A stretch of 64,000 bases of DNA. Source: Liolophura sinensis. Taxonomy: Eukaryota > Mollusca > Polyplacophora > Chitonida > Chitonidae. Location of the stretch: positions 28,370,330 to 28,434,329 of the forward strand of contig NC_088302.1 in the NCBI RefSeq assembly GCF_032854445.1, in the 5' to 3' direction. The position numbers and the translations under genes are program-made. The notes below the pieces were generated by a model that did not search any database, was not told where the DNA came from, and saw only the letters and a list, made by a program, of their open reading frames with translations. Position 1 is the stretch's first letter; each line of letters begins with the position of its first letter. Below, one piece after another: positions 60,201-64,000 of this stretch.

Positions 60201-61674
60201 TGAGTACAGACTAAGTACTTCGTATAATCTCCATTTCAGATCACCAGTTTAGGATGTGATAAATGTCTACAAGGTGAGAAATTCAGTATGCATCCTCAGA
60301 TCCGACCATCATTAGTCAGGTGTCAGACCAACCCTGTACCGGGAAGTCAGGTAAGTGTCCGCAAATATTCGTGTGGTGTTTATTTTTGGTTACTTTGATG
60401 GTCGGTCAGTGTGTTATATAGATAATGATGGCCAACCACGCAAACTAGCTATCTGGAGTGATATTTTATTGGTTACTTGATTGATGTTTAATGCTGCTCT
60501 CAAGAATATTTCACCAATACGAAGGCCTTCAGTTTCATGGGTGGAGAAAGGCGGACTGTCTGTAATAAACCATCAGCCTATGGTCAGTAACTGAGGGAGT
60601 TTCCCACCGGAGTAATTTAGCTGTGTGTGTATGATGGATTACTAACTAAACCATCTTTAATGTACTTTTGTCTCAGCAATGTAATTTGGGTACCAAAGTG
60701 TTACCAGTTAACAATTGGTTTTGGTTTCGGTTTTGTAGCAAATGCACTTGGGCTGGAAACGTGAGATTCGGATAGCTAATGAGGATTGGGGTTGCCTTGA
60801 TCTGGCAGGGCACGTGGGTGCCTCTGTGTTACTGTATGGTTGTCACAGTGCGGGGTCCACACAGCAATGGAAGTACGATCTGGTACGTAAACCTTGTTTT
60901 GGTTTATTTGACATTCAAAAGAAGAGAAAGCATGTTTTATGCATATTGGACAAAAGAAATGGCGTCGGATTTGTTATGGAATGATGGCTTAATGGAATTG
61001 AACCATATTGAATTCTATATAGTTTTGTACAATGAATTATCATTATGCAAATGAGGACTGAAAGCAAGGTTAGAAGCTAGCTGTGCCAATCTTTATTAGG
61101 TGGCTTTAATCATTCGTTATATAAATGTATAGTTCAAACAGGTATTGGCTGACGTTTAAGGCACCGATGGCCACAGCCGTGATTGTTTTTGAGTTATTTG
61201 TAATAGAAGGCATTGAACCATACGTTTACATAGTAGAATTTCAAAGAATTTGTTGCCCAAGACTGGTGATGGTGTTTCACACGCGAGCAAGAACTTGCTT
61301 TAACGGGTGATCTTGCCAATGTGCTCATCTGCATGTGATCGCCACGGTATGGCTGAAATATTGCCAGTGTGGCGTTAAGCCATAATTATTCATAATAAGG
61401 GAAGTCAGCCTCATGTCCCACACATCGTTTTCTTGTCACGTCTCTAAGTGAGATGTATGTGATGCGTTTATTTTTGGCATTGCAGGACAAAAAGCAGATT
61501 GTTCATCACGACACGCGAGCGTGTCTGGAGGTGAACTCTGACTGTCAGTTGGTACGCACCGCGCGTTGTGACGACACTTCCGCTTTTCAGCAATGGGACT
61601 TTGCCTGGAAGAATGAAACTGCCATTCGGAAGCTGTGGAATTACAGTGGATCCATCTTTGACGTCATTAGTTGA
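54232..61674 (+). CDS. Polypeptide N-acetylgalactosaminyltransferase, GALNT10-like, complete
   Basis: Twelve exons: 54232-54576, 54969-55035, 55752-55884, 56573-56739, 57147-57335, 57666-57843, 58471-58588, 58847-58948, 59388-59606, 60240-60350, 60739-60882 and 61486-61674. The total is 1962 nt, 653 residues, all GT-AG and in phase. The product is a Golgi type II membrane enzyme (GT27) that moves GalNAc from UDP-GalNAc to Ser/Thr to start mucin-type O-glycans. Seen in sequence: basic cytoplasmic tail, membrane anchor at about residues 28-44, Gln/Glu-rich stem, the GT-A start [17 protein letters not shown], the metal-binding DSH at about 286-288, [15 protein letters not shown], and [10 protein letters not shown]-terminal ricin-type lectin domain covers about 507-653, with QQWKY and QQWDF. 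The EQYEISFK form and [12 protein letters not shown] point to the GALNT10/GALNT7 side of the family. M18 (ATG at 54283) is an alternative start. Confidence 0.94.
55555..55640 (-). mobile_element. Weak SINE relic
   Basis: GCTCAAGAATGTTTCATTTA, TTCGATGGTGGTAAGTATTT and a GGAGGAAAT block resemble the reverse tail of the main SINE after long decay. GALNT intron 2. Confidence 0.35.
59890..60090. repeat. Pyrimidine-rich degenerate repeat, about 18-bp unit
   Basis: Variants of GGTTTCCTCTGGTCCTCAC recur about ten times on the plus strand in GALNT intron 9, close to a G-run at 60120-60137. The minus-strand frame rich in R, K, P, T and E is a product of the repeat. Confidence 0.8.
60473..60640 (-). 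mobile_element. SINE-like relic, second family
   Basis: Shares the tail logic of the main SINE (GATTGATGTTTAATGCTGCT, CTCAAGAATATTTCACCAAT) but has a distinct body (GGTGGAGAAAGGCGGACTGT, AACCATCAGCCTATGGTCAG). The body matches the fragment at 1262-1480. GALNT intron 10. Confidence 0.55.
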
Positions 61675-61728
61675 CGACTTTCTCGATGTATATATTTATA
61701 TATGCTTTTCAGTTTTTGTTCAAATGTA

Positions 61729-61734
61729 AATAAA
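61729..61734 (+). terminator. GALNT poly(A) signal
   Basis: AATAAA in AAATGTAAATAAAGGGAG, 55 bases after the stop codon. Further AATAAA hexamers at about 62200-62220 could serve a longer form. Confidence 0.65.
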
Positions 61735-62287
61735 GGGAGATTTATTCGTTGATTTCTGACACATGTAAATCCTGTGTGCAATTGTCCCTGTTGGGTTCTG
61801 ATGGTCACAGTGATATGACCCTGAGGTAGCTGGACATCACAGATTGTATACACATATGTCTCTAAGTTGACAGGATCTTACAGTATATGGAGCTTGTGTT
61901 GGCGGTTTCTTTTGACAAATTTAGTTCTTCATTTTGCATTTGTTGATAACAATGCATCTATTGGTAATCAAAAGCGGAGTTTCATATGATAAATTAATAG
62001 CCATTTTCAAAGATCAGAAATGGGTAACAATTACCGTCAGTCCATCACTTTGAATTCATACGTCAGATATTCTGACTTTGCTGTTTTCATGACTCATTAT
62101 ACACGTCATCATGTTTGCGTCACACGCCTGCTAAGGGTACGCCTGTATACAACAGTCATCCTGGATTTTTCATGCAAGACACTGTAAATATAGATCGAAA
62201 TAAATTGATTTGTTCAATAAACAGCTGTTGTTCATATCTTCATAATTCTCATATTGACTCTCAAATCAGTGGCTCATGACAGCTTTA
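61735..62287. other. GALNT 3' flank
   Basis: Nothing beyond the possible distal poly(A) signals near 62200-62220. Confidence 0.5.
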
Positions 62288-62536
62288 ATATTTATTTATG
62301 TATTTGATGTTTTACGCGGTACTCAAGGATATTTCACTTACACAACGGCGGCCAGCATTATGGTGGGAGGAAATCAGAGTGGCCAGGGGAATACCCACGA
62401 CCACTGGCAGACCTTCCCACGTACGGCCGAGGAAGCCAGCATGTGCTGACTTGAACTCACAGCGACCGCATTGGTGAGAGGCTTCGGGGTCATTGTGCTT
62501 CGATGGCATGCTAACCACCTCGGCCACGGTGGACCC
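62288..62536 (-). mobile_element. Diverged SINE
   Basis: TTTATTTATGTATTTGATGT, TTTTACGCGGTACTCAAGGA, GGCCAGCATTATGGTGGGAG and the head complement CACCTCGGCCACGGTGGACC are in order, with deletions in the middle. Confidence 0.88.
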
Positions 62537-63490
62537 CCATGGCAAATAAAGTGTAATGCTATTGTATGGTGACGGAACTAGTCGGTATTTTTATCTCACA
62601 AAACCAAAATTTCAAATGACCTATCTGAAGCAAGACCCTCGTTGGTTCAGTTCTTAAGGCGTTGGTCTCAATGTTCAGTTTCAATTTTGACATTGTAAAT
62701 TATCCTTACTTGGACAGCAATATACCGAAGTGTCATTTATATGGCGTGTTCTTATCTACCCTTGTAGCATTTGTTAGATGCTCTGTGTTGTGTGACGATT
62801 TCAATCAACGTCTCAAGTTATTACTGCGAAACCTTGTGCGTAAAGGTTATTCCATTCCAAAAGTCTTCACTCTAAGTTTTACAGTGAGTATAGTTCTCTT
62901 GTAAGTAAATATGGGCAGAGCATCCAGAATCTCTGGGACTCTGCTTCATGATTGTGTCTAATTCTGCTTAACCCAGGGCTAGGGGCAATATATTCGTGGT
63001 GTTGAACTGGACCGCCACTGATCATTTTGCCAGCCGTCAGATTATCGTGGTTTTAATGAACAGAGATTTCCAGCAGTTTTTGGCAGCACTCTAAACATAA
63101 ATGCTTTTGGACGAAAATAGAATAAGCTCACATAATATTATTTTTTTAGATCGAAATCTGGTCAAAGCGAAGTCGAAGGCAAACAAATAAATGTTACCTA
63201 TAGAAAAAACCCCAAATTACAAACGCATCATCTCCAGTCTTCAATCCTGGTCTCCTTATAGGCAAAGTAAATACGAATACCCCTTCAATTGTTAAGTTAT
63301 CCCGTAGAAATACTGTAAGATAAAGACCTTCATACCATTCCCAACTTTATTTTGGTACAAAACAGATGGCACAGAACAACCTCGATAACCCCTCAATCTG
63401 ACAATATATTACAGCAAACCCGTGCCTATGTGCATAAATATTGTAGCGTCTTTTGCCGGCTTTTATTTTAAGAATGTTTGTGACTCATTT
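62537..63490. other. Intergenic, nothing recognised
   Basis: A weak tRNA-like stretch (GTTGGTTCAGTTCTTAAGGC) lies at about 62642-62672 without a matching second half. No gene seen. Confidence 0.45.
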
Positions 63491-63712
63491 TTAGGCCAAA
63501 TGAATCTGTCTCTTCCGTTTCTGTTTCATCTCGTCGATCTCCGTTTTGTTCAGTTCAGGTTTCAACTGACTCTGGTCCTTGGCTATAAGCCACGTTCTGG
63601 ACTTTTTAGGTTTGGGACGTACTTGGTTACAACTGGGAAAGTAAGCACGATCACAGCGAACTGTCGCTTCGAGGCATCTCTCGGTGTGTTCGTTCATTAA
63701 TGTCTGTGTATC
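63491..63712 (-). CDS. Probable terminal exon of a gene entering from the right
   Basis: On the minus strand a good acceptor (CTCCTCTGTTGGGCAG) precedes 63712. A frame of 73 codons then runs to TAA at 63491-63493. It reads DTQTLMNEHTERCLEATVRC, FPSCNQVRPKPKKSRTWLI and a charged C-terminus IDEMKQKRKRQIHLA. Length is a multiple of three with phase 0 at the acceptor. Composition looks like protein rather than repeat, with Lys/Arg/Glu-rich helical character at the end and three cysteines. I do not recognise the family, and no upstream exon is seen in the remaining 290 bases. Confidence 0.45.
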   Translation of the reverse strand, partial: DTQTLMNEHTERCLEATVRCDRAYFPSCNQVRPKPKKSRTWLIAKDQSQLKPELNKTEIDEMKQKRKRQIHLA

Positions 63713-64000
63713 CTGCCCAACAGAGGAGTTAAGAATTAATACATAAATTATATAAATATACATTTCATCCGCATTTGATGCTACAGACATTCAAGGCTCG
63801 CTCAAGATTCGGAATTATCGTTATTATCACCGAAAGCTTGTCTATTATAGATGTTGACTCTTGGGCACTTGCTGCCTTATTAGTTTAAAACATTGCTCTC
63901 GTGCTGGCCGATGACCGGCCCCAGATTCATGGGATAATAGTATACAGGCCCGAATTAAGTCCTGGCACGCTCAACTGCATGCATCTTGACGCCTAGAAAT
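63713..64000. other. Right edge, probable intron
   Basis: If the exon at 63491-63712 is real, this is its upstream intron. No second exon was found before the window ends. Confidence 0.4.

Noticed and set aside
1-64000. Retroviral, LTR or other virus-like elements
   Set aside because: No long terminal repeats, reverse transcriptase, integrase, capsid or envelope-like coding was recognised by eye.

Overview
The window is animal nuclear DNA. Genes are split by GT-AG introns (one looks GC-AG), intergenic space is AT-rich, and more than twenty copies of a tRNA-derived SINE with an (AAAT)n-type tail are scattered through it. The SINE type, the gene set and the secreted 'skeletal organic matrix'-like proteins fit a lophotrochozoan such as a mollusc or brachiopod. 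The species cannot be named from sequence alone. All exon boundaries below were worked out by hand from splice signals, phase and remembered protein families; no search was run.

Layout. (1) 0.8-14.2 kb, minus strand: two tandem paralogous genes for secreted proteins. Both have a signal peptide, then GFFWP, then a spacer of very different length (412-codon versus 92-codon first exon), then CSCNCNN, then a domain resembling coral uncharacterized skeletal organic matrix protein 5. Intron phases are the same in both, and both have TATATAAG upstream. The downstream copy runs to, or off, the left edge. (2) 16.6-36.0 kb, minus strand: a TAF1C (RNA polymerase I SL1/TIF-IB subunit) gene of about 15-16 coding exons. 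About a third of its length is minisatellite. Two arrays, an 85-bp unit repeated about 43 times and a 35-bp unit repeated about 19 times, are built from copies of the gene's own exon/intron junctions. (3) 37.8-48.2 kb, plus strand, divergent from TAF1C: a complete seven-exon M6/proteolipid-family four-pass membrane protein of 258 residues with a long 3' UTR. (4) 48.3-53.0 kb: gene-poor DNA with SINEs. (5) 54.1-61.7 kb, plus strand: a complete 12-exon polypeptide GalNAc-transferase of the GALNT10-like subgroup, 653 residues, with two upstream ORFs including a bare ATG-TGA. (6) 63.5-63.7 kb, minus strand: a probable terminal exon of a gene entering from the right.

The genes do not form a pathway. 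TAF1C serves rRNA transcription, M6 the plasma membrane, GALNT Golgi O-glycosylation, and the tandem pair is extracellular. The most unusual content is the family of junction-derived minisatellites inside TAF1C and the tandem secreted-protein pair with its expanded disordered exon.
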